A DNA stretch of 55,207 nt from Nemertoderma westbladi (lineage: Eukaryota; Xenacoelomorpha; Nemertodermatida; Nemertodermatidae). Shown here one piece after another: positions 13,598 through 24,878 of this stretch. A program made the translations under genes and the position numbers. Numbering within the stretch: position 1 is the stretch's first letter; every line of letters starts with the position of its first letter. The notes beneath the pieces are model-generated. The model searched no databases. It was not told where the DNA came from and worked only from the letters and a program-made list of their open reading frames with translations. The DNA lies in the NCBI GenBank assembly GCA_032718475.1, contig JAUCBJ010008241.1:1-55207 (forward strand), given 5' to 3'.

Positions 13598-14790
13598 TGG
13601 AGCCCATTTTGGCACTTAGAAGGATAATTGAAGAGTTATCAAAAAAGAAAGACAGGCATCTGGCTGTTATCTTTGTTGACTTCTTCAAGGCCTTTGATTC
13701 AGTCTCTCGCTCACGTATGTTCAGCATACTTTCATTATATGGGATTCCTGATGAAATTATTGCAGCAATCAGATCAGTATACGATGGTTCGACAACATTT
13801 GTGTCTACTGTTGACGGTGACACAGAACCATTTGAAGTGTTATGGGGCGTACTCCAAGGAGACACGCTTGCACCATTCTTGTTCATTATTGTGGTTGACT
13901 ATGTTCTACGCATGTCCTTAGATCGTCATAATGATGATGGGGTGATGATAACTCCACCTACTGGCTCCAGAAGTCGAGGAAATCCTGCCAAGTACCTAAC
14001 TGATCTAGACTTTGCTGATGACTTAGGAGTACTCTCAGAATCATTAGAGGGAGCCCAGCGGCTCCTCAGCTCATTAGAACATGCTGCTTCTAGTGTTGGT
14101 CTTTTTATTAACTCCAGAAAGACCAAAATTCTGACAGTTAAATTTGAAAGTCCTCAGCAAGTCTCTGATCGGATGAGCATAAGCTCAAAGGATGGTATGC
14201 TTGAGCATGTGGACGACTTCTGTTACCTGGGATCATGGATCCGGAAGTCAGGTGAGGACTTTCGAATACGTAAGGGAAAGGCATGGGCAGCCTTGAATAG
14301 GCTTTCCAGGATTTGGAAGTCACCTAGAATTAATCGGAAACTTAAGGTCCGATTATTTAGAGCAGCAGTAGTTCCAGTACTCCTCTACGGGAGTCCATGC
14401 TGGGCTCTAACTGCTGAGGACACCAAATCTCTGGATGGCACATTCACAAGAATGCTACGCCGGGTACATTGTGTCAAGTACTATGCACACATCTCCAACC
14501 AGACACTATATAACATTGGAGGTGTCTCATTGGTTCCCCCAAGCTTGACACTAGAACAAAATCGCCTCCGCTTTGCAGGACATTGCTTTCGCCGTGAGGA
14601 CCAGCCAGTGCATAATCTTGTACTTTGGCAGCCTCATGGAGTGAATAAGCATGGTGGACAGCCCATGACTTTCTTGAGACGCATCTTAAAGGACACTGGC
14701 CTTAAAGATGCGGATGATCTAGCAAATGTCATGGGTGATAGGGAGTTGTGGCGGTGCAATTTTGTTGACAAGCCGGCACAGCATTCTTAA
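13597..14790 (+). CDS. Reverse transcriptase fragment, 397 codons (copy B)
   Basis: The frame opens at the element's own internal methionine (MEPILALRR), whose A lies in the target duplication. It keeps motif A (FVDFFKAFDS), motif B (GVLQGDTLAPF), FADD and the complete C-terminus. The fingers region and endonuclease are missing, so activity is not expected. Copy B differs from B' at three residues: TVKFES versus TVNFES, EDFRIRK versus EDLRIRK, and KYYAHIS versus KYNAHIS. The B' residues match the other copies, so these changes arose in B after the duplication. Confidence 0.87.
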   Translation: MEPILALRRIIEELSKKKDRHLAVIFVDFFKAFDSVSRSRMFSILSLYGIPDEIIAAIRSVYDGSTTFVSTVDGDTEPFEVLWGVLQGDTLAPFLFIIVVDYVLRMSLDRHNDDGVMITPPTGSRSRGNPAKYLTDLDFADDLGVLSESLEGAQRLLSSLEHAASSVGLFINSRKTKILTVKFESPQQVSDRMSISSKDGMLEHVDDFCYLGSWIRKSGEDFRIRKGKAWAALNRLSRIWKSPRINRKLKVRLFRAAVVPVLLYGSPCWALTAEDTKSLDGTFTRMLRRVHCVKYYAHISNQTLYNIGGVSLVPPSLTLEQNRLRFAGHCFRREDQPVHNLVLWQPHGVNKHGGQPMTFLRRILKDTGLKDADDLANVMGDRELWRCNFVDKPAQHS

Positions 14791-14826
14791 AAATGCAGCT
14801 GCAATGCAGCATGCCGATCCTAGTAG
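13598..14826 (+). mobile_element. RTE-like retrotransposon, copy B (5'-truncated)
   Basis: The insertion is truncated at residue 679 of the full-length protein and ends with TAGTAG at 14821-14826. It is flanked by a 13-bp direct repeat, AGTGTGTGACTCA, at 13585-13597 and 14827-14839. The last two bases (CA) of the left repeat also match the element (CATGG), a 2-bp microhomology at the 5' junction. Copy B' at 24879 has exactly the same truncation point, target duplication and flanks, so the two are duplicates of one insertion. Confidence 0.93.
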
Positions 14827-15160
14827 AGTGTGTGACTCAATACTCTCTGCCTGTGCCACACAATACTATCAGCTTGTGTCATACAATACTCTCTGTCTGT
14901 GTCACACAATACTCTCTGCCTGTGTCACACAATACTCTCTACCTGTGTCACACAATACTATCAGCTTGTGTCACTCAATACTATCAGCTTGTGTCATACA
15001 ATACTATCAGCTTGTGTCACACAATACTATCAGCTTGTGTCATACAATACTCTGTGTCTGTGTCACACAATACTCTATACCTGTGTCACACAATCCTCTC
15101 TGCTTGTGTCACACAATACTATCAGCTTGTGTCACACAATACTCTCTGTCTGTGTCACAC
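14827..15160. repeat. 23-bp satellite array, segment 3 (334 bp between copies B and C)
   Basis: The short satellite stretch begins like the right flank of B' (26108 onward). At about 15090 it switches to the phrase seen at 5154-5221 (an ATCCTCTCTGC unit). The switch marks a recombination joint between two phases of the array. It ends with TGTCACAC (15153-15160), the left target duplication of copy C. Confidence 0.9.
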
Positions 15161-17020
15161 GCAGTTAAGGCTGCATCTAGGTACCTGAACAGGCAGTACT
15201 CTGTTAATCTACAGGAGCTAATAATCCAACAGGTTGATGCCATCAATGATGCTGACGACAGCAGGCAATCATCCCAGGCATGGAAATCAATCAATCTGCT
15301 TACTGGGCGGAAAAGCCAACCAACCACCAAGGTTAAGGCTGAATCACCAGCCGATCGCCTCAATGGTTGGAAAGCCCATTTTGAAAAGCTCCTCAATAAT
15401 GACAGGGTATTGCCTGATAACTTTATAGAAGTAAAAGTGTCTGAGTCTGTACTCCCAGATATTCCCATTGGCGATATCTCCTTTGCAGAAGTGAAGGCTG
15501 CTGCAAAGAGCATTAAGACCAATCGTGCCAGTGGAGTAGATGGTGTTCCCCCTGAGGTCTTTAAAATACCTGAGTGTTTAAAGCTCATCTATCCCATCAT
15601 AGTAGACATGTACCGAACAACAAGAGTCCCACAAGAAATGAAAACAAATAAGTTGGTGCCAGTTCCCAAGAAGGGCAACCTAACACTCTATGGTTCTTTT
15701 CGGGGAATCTCATTGATCTCGATTGCTGCAAAGCTATACAATAGGATTCTATTAAATCGCATCAGGGATCCCATTGAGAGACTGCTCCGTGGAAATCAGA
15801 ATGGGTTCCGTAAAGGTCGTGGGACCATGGAGCCCATTTTGGCACTTAGAAGGATAATTGAAGAATTATCAAAGAAGAAAGACAGGCATCTGGCTGTTAT
15901 CTTTGTTGACTTCTTCAAGGCCTTTGATTCAGTCTCTCGCTCACGTATGTTCAGCATACTTTCATTATATGGGATTCCTGATGAAATTATTGCAGCAATC
16001 AGATCAGTATACGATGGTTCGACAACATTTGTGTCTACTGTTGACGGTGACACAGAACCATTTGAAGTGTTATGGGGCGTCCTCCAAGGAGACACACTTG
16101 CACCATTCTTGTTCATTATTGTGGTTGACTATGTTCTACGCATGTCCTTAGATCATCATAATGATGATGGGGTGATGATAACTCCACCTACTGGCTCCAG
16201 AAGTCGAGGAAATCCTGCCAAGTACCTAACTGATCTAGACTTTGCTGATGACTTAGGAGTACTCTCAGAATCATTAGAGGGAGCCCAACGGCTCCTCAGC
16301 TCATTAGAACATGCTGCTTCTAGTGTTGGTCTTTTTATTAACTCCAGAAAGACCAAAATTCTGACCGTTAACTTTGAAAGTCCTCAGCAAGTCTCTGATC
16401 GGATGAGCATAAGCTCAAAGGATGGTATGCTTGAGCATGTGGACGACTTCTGTTACCTGGGATCATGGATCCGGAAGTCAGGTGAGGACCTTCGAATACG
16501 TAAGGGAAAGGCATGGGCAGCCTTGAATAGGCTTTCCAAGATTTGGAAATCACCGAGAATTAATCGGAAACTTAAGGTCCGATTATTTAGAGCAGCAGTA
16601 GTTCCAGTACTCCTCTACGGGAGTCCATGCTGGGCTCTAACTGCTGATGACACCAAATCTCTGGATGGCACATTCACAAGAATGCTACGCCGGGTTCATT
16701 GTGTCAAGTACAATGCACACATCTCCAACCAGACACTATATAACATTGGAGGTGTCTCATTGGTTCCCCCAAGCTTGACACTAGAACAAAATCGCCTCCG
16801 CTTTGCAGGACATTGCTTTCGCCGTGAGGACCAGCCAGTGCATAATCTTGTACTTTGGCAGCCTCATGGAGTGAATAAGCATGGTGGACAGCCCATGACT
16901 TTCTTGAGACGCATCTTAAAGGACACTGGCCTTAAAGATGCGGATGATCTAGCAAATGTCATGGGTGATAGGGAGTTGTGGCGGTGCAATTTTGTTGACA
17001 AGCCGGCACAGCATTCTTAA
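15161..17020 (+). CDS. Linker and reverse transcriptase, 619 codons (copy C)
   Basis: The frame is open from the first element base to the stop codon and corresponds to residues 457-1075 of the full-length protein. It contains the linker (VDAINDADDSRQ, NLLTGRKSQ), the N-terminal reverse transcriptase segment (NRASGVDGVPPEVFK, PVPKKGNLTLYGSFRGISL), motifs A and B, FADD and the C-terminal domain. The upstream satellite is open in the same frame, so an ATG-initiated chimeric frame of 764 codons runs from 14726, through the out-of-frame tail of copy B and about 110 satellite codons, into this protein. The fusion is probably fortuitous, because the satellite is open in every forward frame. No endonuclease is present. 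Confidence 0.87.
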   Translation, partial: AVKAASRYLNRQYSVNLQELIIQQVDAINDADDSRQSSQAWKSINLLTGRKSQPTTKVKAESPADRLNGWKAHFEKLLNNDRVLPDNFIEVKVSESVLPDIPIGDISFAEVKAAAKSIKTNRASGVDGVPPEVFKIPECLKLIYPIIVDMYRTTRVPQEMKTNKLVPVPKKGNLTLYGSFRGISLISIAAKLYNRILLNRIRDPIERLLRGNQNGFRKGRGTMEPILALRRIIEELSKKKDRHLAVIFVDFFKAFDSVSRSRMFSILSLYGIPDEIIAAIRSVYDGSTTFVSTVDGDTEPFEVLWGVLQGDTLAPFLFIIVVDYVLRMSLDHHNDDGVMITPPTGSRSRGNPAKYLTDLDFADDLGVLSESLEGAQRLLSSLEHAASSVGLFINSRKTKILTVNFESPQQVSDRMSISSKDGMLEHVDDFCYLGSWIRKSGEDLRIRKGKAWAALNRLSKIWKSPRINRKLKVRLFRAAVVPVLLYGSPCWALTADDTKSLDGTFTRMLRRVHCVKYNAHISNQTLYNIGGVSLVPPSLTLEQNRLRFAGHCFRREDQPVHNLVLWQPHGVNKHGGQPMTFLRRILKDTGLKDADDLANVMGDRELWRCNFVDKPAQHS

Positions 17021-17059
17021 AAATGCAGCTGCAATGCAGCATGCCGATCCTAGTAGTAG
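15161..17059 (+). mobile_element. RTE-like retrotransposon, copy C (5'-truncated, 1.9 kb)
   Basis: The element starts at residue 457 (AVKAASR) and ends TAGTAGTAG at 17051-17059. Flanking direct repeats are TGTCACAC at 15153-15160 and 17060-17067. The intact target with matching flanks on both sides is still present at 5214-5221. Copy C retains the linker between endonuclease and reverse transcriptase, plus the complete reverse transcriptase. Confidence 0.93.
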
Positions 17060-20000
17060 TGTCACACAATATTCTCTGCCGTGTCACACAATACTATCAG
17101 CCTGTGTCACACAATGCTATCAGCTTGTGTCACACAATACTATCAGCGTATGTCACACAATACTATCAGCTTGTGTCACACAATACTATCAGCTTGTGTC
17201 ACACAATACTATCAGCTTGTGTCACACAATACTATCAGCTTGTGTCACACAATACTATCAGCTTGTGTCACACAATACTATCAGCTTGTGTCACGCAATA
17301 CTATCAGCTTGTGCCACACAATACCATCAGCTTGTGTCACACAATACTCTTGCTTGTGTCACACAATACTCTCTGCCTGTGTCACTAAATACTATCAGCT
17401 TGTGTCACACAATACTATCAGCTTGTGTCATACAATAATCTCTGTCTGTGTCACACAATACTATCAGCTTGTGTCACACATTACTATCAGCTTGTGTCAC
17501 ACAATACTCTCTACCTGTGCCACACAATACTCTCTGAGTGTGTGACTCAATAATCTCTGCCTGTGTCACACAATACTATAAGCTTGTCTCACGCAATACT
17601 ATCAGCTTGTGTCACACAATACTCTCTACCTGTGCCACACAATACTCTCTGAGTGTGCGACTCAATAATCTCTGCCTGTGTCACACAATACTATGAGCTT
17701 GTGTCACACAATACTATCAGCTTGTGTCACACAATACTATCAGCTTGTGTCACACAATACTCTCTACCTGTGCCACACAATACTCTCTGAGTGTGTGACT
17801 CAATACTCTCTGCCTGTGTCACACAATACTATCAGCTTGTGTCATACAATACTCTCTGTCTGTGTTACACAATATTCTCTGCCGTGTCACACAATACTAT
17901 CAGCTTGTGTCACACAATTCACTCTGCTTGTGTCACACAATACTATCAGCTTGTGTCACACAATACTCTCTGTCTGTGTCACACAATATTCTCTGCCGTG
18001 TCACACAATACTATCAGCTTGTGTCACACAATACTATCAGCTTGTGTCACACAATACTATCAGTTTCTGTCACACAATACTATCAGCTTGTGCCACACAA
18101 TACTCTCCGCCTGTGTCACACAATCCTCTCTACTTGTGTCACACAATACTCCCAACCTGTGCCACACAATACTCTCTGCCTGTGTCACACAATCCTCTCT
18201 GCTTGTGTCACAGAATACTCTCTCTGTGTATCACACAATACTCTCTACCTGTGTCACACAATACTATCAGCTTCTCTCACACAATACTATCAGCTTGCGT
18301 CACACAATACTATCAGCTTGTGTCACACAATCATCTCTGCTTGTGTCACAGAATACTCTCTCTCTGTGTCACACAATACTCTCTACCTGTGTCACACAAT
18401 ACTATCAGCTTGTGTCACACAATACTCTCTACCTGTGTCACACAATACTCTCTGCCTGTGTCACACAATACTATCAGCTTCTCTCACACAATACTATCAG
18501 CTTGTGTCACACAATACTCTCTGCCTGTGTCACACAATACTCTGCCTGTGCCACACAATACTCTATGTCTGTGTCACACAATACTCTCTGTCTGTGTCAC
18601 ACAATACTCTCTACCTGTGCCACACATTACTCTCTGCCTATGCCACACAATACTCTCTGTTTGTGTCACACAATTATCTCTACCTGTGTCACACAATACT
18701 CTCTACCTGTGTCACACAAACCTCTCTGCTTGTGTCACAGAATACTCTCTCTCTGTGTGACAAAATACTCTCTACCTATGTCACACAATACTATCAGCTT
18801 GTGTCATACAATACTCTCTGTCTGTGTCACACAAAACTCTCTGTCTGTGTCACACAATACTCTCTGCCTGTGTCACACAATACTCTCCACCTGTGTCACA
18901 CAATACTATCAGCTTGTGTCACTCAATACTATTAGCTTGTGTCATACAATACTATCAGCTTGTGTCACACAATACTATCAGCTTGTGTCATACAATACTC
19001 TGTGTCTGTGTCACACAATACTCTATACCTGTGTCACACAATACTATCAGCTTGTGTCACACAATACTATCAGCTTGTGTCATACAATACACTCTGTCTG
19101 TGTCACACAATACTCTCTGCCTGTGTTATACAATACTCTCTACCTGTGTCACACAATACTATCAGATGTGTCACACAATACTATCAGCTTGTGACACACA
19201 ATACTATCAGCTTGTGTCATACAATACTCTCTGTCTGTGTCACAGAATACTATCAGCTTGTGTCACACAATACTATCAGCTTGTGTCACGCAATACTCTC
19301 TGTCTGTGTCACACAATACTCTCTGAGTGTGTGACTCAATACTCTCTGCCTGTGTCACACGATACTATCAGCTTGTGTCATACAATATTCTCTGCCTGTG
19401 TCACACAATACTATCAGCTTGTGTCACGCAATACTCTCTGTCTGTGTCACACAATACTCTCTGAGTGTGTGACTCAATACTCTCTGCCTGTGTCACACGA
19501 TACTATCAGCTTGTGTCATACAATATTCTCTGCCGTGTCACACAATACTATCAGCTTGTGTCACACAATACTATCAGCTTGTGTCACACAATACTATCAG
19601 TTTCTGTCACACAATACTATCAGCTTGTGCCACACAATACTCTCTGCCTGTGTCACACAATCCTCTCTACTTGTGTCACACAATACTCTCAACCTGTGCC
19701 ACACAATACTCTCTGCCTGTGTCACACAATCCTCTCTGCTTGTGTCACAGAATACTCTCTCTGTGTATCACACAATACTCTCTACCTGTGTCACACAATA
19801 CTATCAGCTTCTCTCACACAATACTATCAGCTTGCGTCACACAATACTATCAGCTTGTGTCACACAATCATCTCTGCTTGTGTCACAGAATACTCTCTCT
19901 CTGTGTCACACAATACTCTCTACCTGTGTCACACAATACTATCAGCTTGTGTCACACAATACTCTCTACCTGTGTCACACAATACTCTCTGCCTGTGTCA

Positions 20001-20484
20001 CACAATACTATCAGCTTCTCTCACACAATACTATCAGCTTGTGTCACACAATACTCTCTGCCTGTGTCACACAATACTCTGCCTGTGCCACACAATACTC
20101 TATGTCTGTGTCACACAATACTCTCTGTCTGTGTCACACAATACTCTCTACCTGTGCCACACATTACTCTCTGCCTATGCCACACAATACTCTCTGTTTG
20201 TGTCACACAATTATCTCTACCTGTGTCACACAATACTCTCTACCTGTGTCACACAAACCTCTCTGCTTGTGTCACAGAATACTCGCTCTCTGTGTGACAA
20301 AATACTCTCTACCTGTGTCACACAATACTATCAGCTTGTGTCATACAATACTCTCTGTCTGTGTCACACAAAACTCTCTGTCTGTGTCACACAATACTCT
20401 CTGCCTGTGTCACACAATACTCTCCACCTGTGTCACACAATACTATCAGCTTGTGTCACTCAATACTATTAGCTTGTGTCATAC
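17060..20484. repeat. 23-bp satellite array, segment 4
   Basis: The segment contains two successive versions of the same higher-order block: about 17990-18950 and about 19530-20480 show the same order of variant units, for example the GCCGTGTCAC short unit, the AATCCTCTCTAC unit and the CACAAACCTCTCTGC unit. It ends in TGTGTCATAC (20475-20484), the left target duplication of copy D. The site occupied by D corresponds to the unoccupied sequence near 18940. No gene is supported. Confidence 0.95.
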
Positions 20485-21898
20485 TACTACTAGGATCGGC
20501 ATGCTGCATTGCAGCTGCATTTTTAAGAATGCTGTGCCGGCTTGTCAACAAAATTGCACCGCCACAACTCCCTATCACCCATGACATTTGCTAGATCATC
20601 CGCATCTTTAAGGCCAGTGTCCTTTAAGATGCGTCTCAAGAAAGTCATGGGCTGTCCACCATGCTTATTCACTCCATGAGGCTGCCAAAGTACAAGTTTA
20701 TGCACTGGCTGGTCCTCACGGCGAAAGCAATGTCCTGCAAAGCGGAGGCGATTTTGTTCTAGTGTCAAGCTTGGGGGAACCAATGAGACACCTCCAATGT
20801 TATATAGTGTCTGGTTGGAGATGTGTGCATTGTACTTGACACAATGAACCCGGCGTAGCATTCTTGTGAATGTGCCATCCAGAGATTTGGTGTCCTCAGC
20901 AGTTAGAGCCCAGCATGGACTCCCGTAGAGGAGTACTGGAACTACTGCTGCTCTAAATAATCGGACCTTAAGTTTCCGATTAATTCTCGGTGATTTCCAA
21001 ATCCTGGAAAGCCTATTCAAGGCTGTCCATGCCTTTCCCTTACGTATTCGAAGGTCCTCACCTGACTTCCGGATCCATGATCCCAGGTAACAGAAGTCGT
21101 CCACATGCTCAAGCATACCATCCTTTGAGCTTATGCTCATCCGATCAGAGACTTGCTGAGGACTTTCAAAGTTAACAGTCAGAATTTTGGTCTTTCTGGA
21201 GTTAATAAAAAGACCAACACTAGAAGCAGCATGTTCTAATGAGCTGAGGAGCCGTTGGGCTCCCTCTAATGATTCTGAGAGTACTCCTAAGTCATCAGCA
21301 AAGTCTAGATCAGTTAGGTACTTGGCAGGATTTCCTCGACTTCTGGAGCCAGTAGGTGGAGTTATCATCACCCCATCATTATTATGATGATCTAAGGACA
21401 TGCGTAGAACATAGTCAACCACAATAATGAACAAGAATGGTGCAAGTGTGTCTCCTTGGAGGACGCCCCATAACACTTCAAATGGTTCTGTGTCACCGTC
21501 AACAGTAGACACAAATGTTGTCGAACCATCGTATACTGATCTGATTGCTGCAATAATTTCATCAGGAATCCCATATAATGAAAGTATGCTGAACATACGT
21601 GAGCGAGAGACTGAATCAAAGGCCTTGAAGAAGTCAACAAAGATAACAGCCAGATGCCTGTCTTTCTTTTTTGATAATTCTTCAATTATCCTTCTAAGTG
21701 CCAAAATGGGCTCCATGGTCCCACGACCTTTACGGAACCCATTCTGATTTCCACGGAGCAGTCTCTCAATGGGATCCCTGATGCGATTTAATAGAATCCT
21801 ATTGTATAGCTTTGCAGCAATCGAGATCAATGAGATTCCCCGAAAAGAACCATAGAGTGTTAGGTTGCCCTTCTTGGGAACTGGCACCGGCACCCAAC
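20485..21898 (-). mobile_element. RTE-like retrotransposon, copy D (5'-truncated, minus strand)
   Basis: This is an inverted insertion. Its 3' end is on the left, where the reverse complement reads CCTAGTAGTA, and its truncated 5' end is on the right at residue 622. Direct repeats TGTGTCATAC flank it at 20475-20484 and 21899-21908. The unoccupied site with the same surrounding variants is at 3259-3268. A 10-bp filler (GGCACCCAAC, 21889-21898) at the 5' junction duplicates the neighbouring element bases GGCACC. Confidence 0.92.
20523..21887 (-). CDS. Reverse transcriptase fragment, 454 codons (copy D)
   Basis: The open frame covers residues 622-1075: VPVPKKGNLTLYGSF, motif A FVDFFKAFDS, GVLQGDTLAPF, FADD and the intact C-terminus. 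No element ATG remains at the truncation. A GTG-led frame extends two codons into the junction filler, which is not meaningful in a eukaryote. It lacks the endonuclease and the first reverse transcriptase block, so it should be inactive. Sequence is almost the same as E, apart from changes such as AWTALNR for AWAALNR. Confidence 0.86.
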   Translation of the reverse strand: MPVPKKGNLTLYGSFRGISLISIAAKLYNRILLNRIRDPIERLLRGNQNGFRKGRGTMEPILALRRIIEELSKKKDRHLAVIFVDFFKAFDSVSRSRMFSILSLYGIPDEIIAAIRSVYDGSTTFVSTVDGDTEPFEVLWGVLQGDTLAPFLFIIVVDYVLRMSLDHHNNDGVMITPPTGSRSRGNPAKYLTDLDFADDLGVLSESLEGAQRLLSSLEHAASSVGLFINSRKTKILTVNFESPQQVSDRMSISSKDGMLEHVDDFCYLGSWIRKSGEDLRIRKGKAWTALNRLSRIWKSPRINRKLKVRLFRAAVVPVLLYGSPCWALTAEDTKSLDGTFTRMLRRVHCVKYNAHISNQTLYNIGGVSLVPPSLTLEQNRLRFAGHCFRREDQPVHKLVLWQPHGVNKHGGQPMTFLRRILKDTGLKDADDLANVMGDRELWRCNFVDKPAQHS

Positions 21899-24878
21899 TG
21901 TGTCATACAATACTATCAGCTTGTGTCACACAATACTATCAGCTTGTGTCATACAATACTCTGTGTCTGTGTCACACAATACTCTATACCTGTGTCACAC
22001 AATACTATCAGCTTGTGTCACACAATACTATCAGCTTGTGTCATACAATACACTCTGTCTGTGTCACACAATACTCTCTGCCTGTGTCATACAATACTCT
22101 CTACCTGTGTCACACAATACTATCAGATGTGTCACACAATACTATCAGCTTGTGGCACACAATACTATCAGCTTGTGTCATACAATACTCTCTGTCTGTG
22201 TCACAGAATACTATCAGCTTGTGTCACACAATACTATCAGCTTGTGTCACGCAATACTCTCTGTCTGTGTCACACAATACTCTCTGAGTGTGTGACTCAA
22301 TACTCTCTGCCTGTGTCACACGATACTATCAGCTTGTGTCATACAATATTCTCTGCCTGTGTCACACAATACTATCAGCTTGTGTCACGCAATACTCTCT
22401 GTCTGTGTCACACAATACTCTCTGAGTGTGTGACTCAATACTCTCTGCCTGTGTCACACGATACTATCAGCTTGTGTCATACAATATTCTCTGCCTGTGT
22501 CACACAATACTATCAGCTTGTGTCACGCAATACTCTCTGTCTGTGTCACACAATACTCTCTGAGTGTGTGACTCAATACTCTCTGCCTGTGTCACACGAT
22601 ACTATCAGCTTGTGTCACACAACACTATCAGCTTGTGTCATACAATACTCTCTGTCTGTGTCACACAATATTCTCCTCCTGTGTCACACAAGACGCTCTG
22701 CTTGTGTCACACAATATTCTCTGCCTGTGTCACACAATACTATCTGCCTGTGACACACAATACGTTCTGCTTGTGTCACACAATATTCTCTGCCTGTGTC
22801 ACACAATACTCTCTGAGTGTGTGACTCAATACTCTCTGCCTGTGTCACACAATACTCTCAGAGTGTGTGACTCAATACTCTCTGCCTGTGTCACACAATA
22901 CTATCAGCTTGTGCCACACAATACTCTCTGAGTGTGTGACTCAACACTCCCTGCCAGTGTCACACAATACTATCAGCTTGCTCCATACAATACTCTCTGT
23001 CTGTGTCACACAATACTCTCTGCCTGTGTCACACAATACTATCAGCTTGTGTCGCACAATAATATCAGCTTGTGTCACACAATACTATCAGCTTGTGTCA
23101 CACAATACTCTCTACCTGTGCCACACAATACTCTCTGAGTGTGTGACTCAATACTCTCTGCCTGTGTCACACGATACTATCAGCTTGTGTCACACAACAC
23201 TATCAGCTTGTGTCATACAATACTCTCTGTCTGTGTCACACAATATTCTCCTCCTGTGTCACACAAGACGCTCTGCTTGTGTCACACAATATTCTCTGCC
23301 TGTGTCACACAATACTATCTGCCTGTGACACACAATACGTTCTGCTTGTGTCACACAATATTTTCTGCCTGTGTCACACAATACTCTCTGAGTGTGTGAC
23401 TCAATACTCTCTGCCTGTGTCACACAATACTCTCAGAGTGTGTGACTCAATACTCTCTGCCTGTATCACACAATACTATCAGCTTGTGCCACACAATACT
23501 CTCTGAGTGTGTGACTCAACACTCCCTGCCAGTGTCACACAATACTATCAGCTTGCTCCATACAATACTCTCTGCTCTGTGTCACACAATACTCTCTGCC
23601 TGTGTCACACAATACTCTCAGCTTGTGTCACACAATACTATCAGCTTGTGTCACACAATACTATCAGCTTGTGTCACACAATACTATCAGCTTGTGCCAC
23701 ACAATACCATCAGCTTGTGTCACACAATACTCTTGCTCTGTGTCACACAATACTCTCTGCCTGTGTCACTACAATACTATCAGCTTGTGTCACACAATAC
23801 TATCAGCTTGTGTCATACAATAATCTCTGTCTGTGTCACACAATACTCATCTAGCTCTGTGTCACACAATACTATCAGCTTGTGTCACACAATACTATCA
23901 GCTTGTGCCACACAATACTATCAGCTTGTGTCACTACAATACTCTCTGCCTGTGTCACACAATACTATCAGCTTGTGTCACACAATACTATCAGCTTGTG
24001 TCACACAATACTCTCTACCTGTGCCACACAATACTCTCTGAGTGTGTGACTCAATACTCTCTGCCTGTGTCACACAATACTATCAGCTTGTGTCACACAA
24101 TATTCTCTGCCTGTGTCACACAATACTATCAGCTTGTGTCACACAATACTCTCTGTCTGTGTTACACAATATTCTCTGCCGTGTAACACAATACTATCAG
24201 CTTGTGTCACACAATACTATCTGCCGTGTCACACAATACTATCAGCTTGTGTCACACAATACTATCAGCTTGTGTCACACAATACTATCAGCTTGTGTCA
24301 CACAATACTATCAGCTTGTGTCACACAATACTATCAGCTTGTGTCACACAATACTATCAGCTTGTGTCACACAATACTATCAGCTTGTGCCACACAATAC
24401 CATCAGCTTGTGTCACACAATACTCTTGCTTGTGTCACACAATACTCTCTGCCTGTGTCACTAAATACTATCAGCTTGTGTCACACAATACTATCAGCTT
24501 GTGTCATACAATAATCTCTGTCTGTGTCACACAATACTATCAGCTTGTGTCACACATTACTATCAGCTTGTGTCACACAATACTCTCTACCTGTGCCACA
24601 CAATACTCTCTGAGTGTGTGACTCAATAATCTCTGCCTGTGTCACACAATACTATAAGCTTGTCTCACACAATACTATCAGCTTGTGTCACACAATACTC
24701 TCTACCTGTGCCACACAATACTCTCTGAGTGTGCGACTCAATAATCTCTGCCTGTGTCACACAATACTATGAGCTTGTGTCACACAATACTATCAGCTTG
24801 TGTCACACAATACTATCAGCTTGTGTCACACAATACTCTCTACCTGTGCCACACAATACTCTCTGAGTGTGTGACTCA
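21899..24878. repeat. 23-bp satellite array, segment 5 (with 575-bp tandem duplication and irregular units)
   Basis: This is satellite with the same variant repertoire as the other segments. An 86-codon open frame at 22564-22824 recurs at 23139-23399, a spacing of 575 bp or exactly 25 units, showing a local tandem duplication. Units between about 23570 and 24200 are irregular: GCTCTGTGTC in place of GCTTGTGTC, CACTACAATAC in place of CACTAAATAC, and a CATCTAGCTCTG insertion. These look like junction or sequencing damage rather than ordinary variants. The segment ends with the left target duplication of copy B'. Confidence 0.94.
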
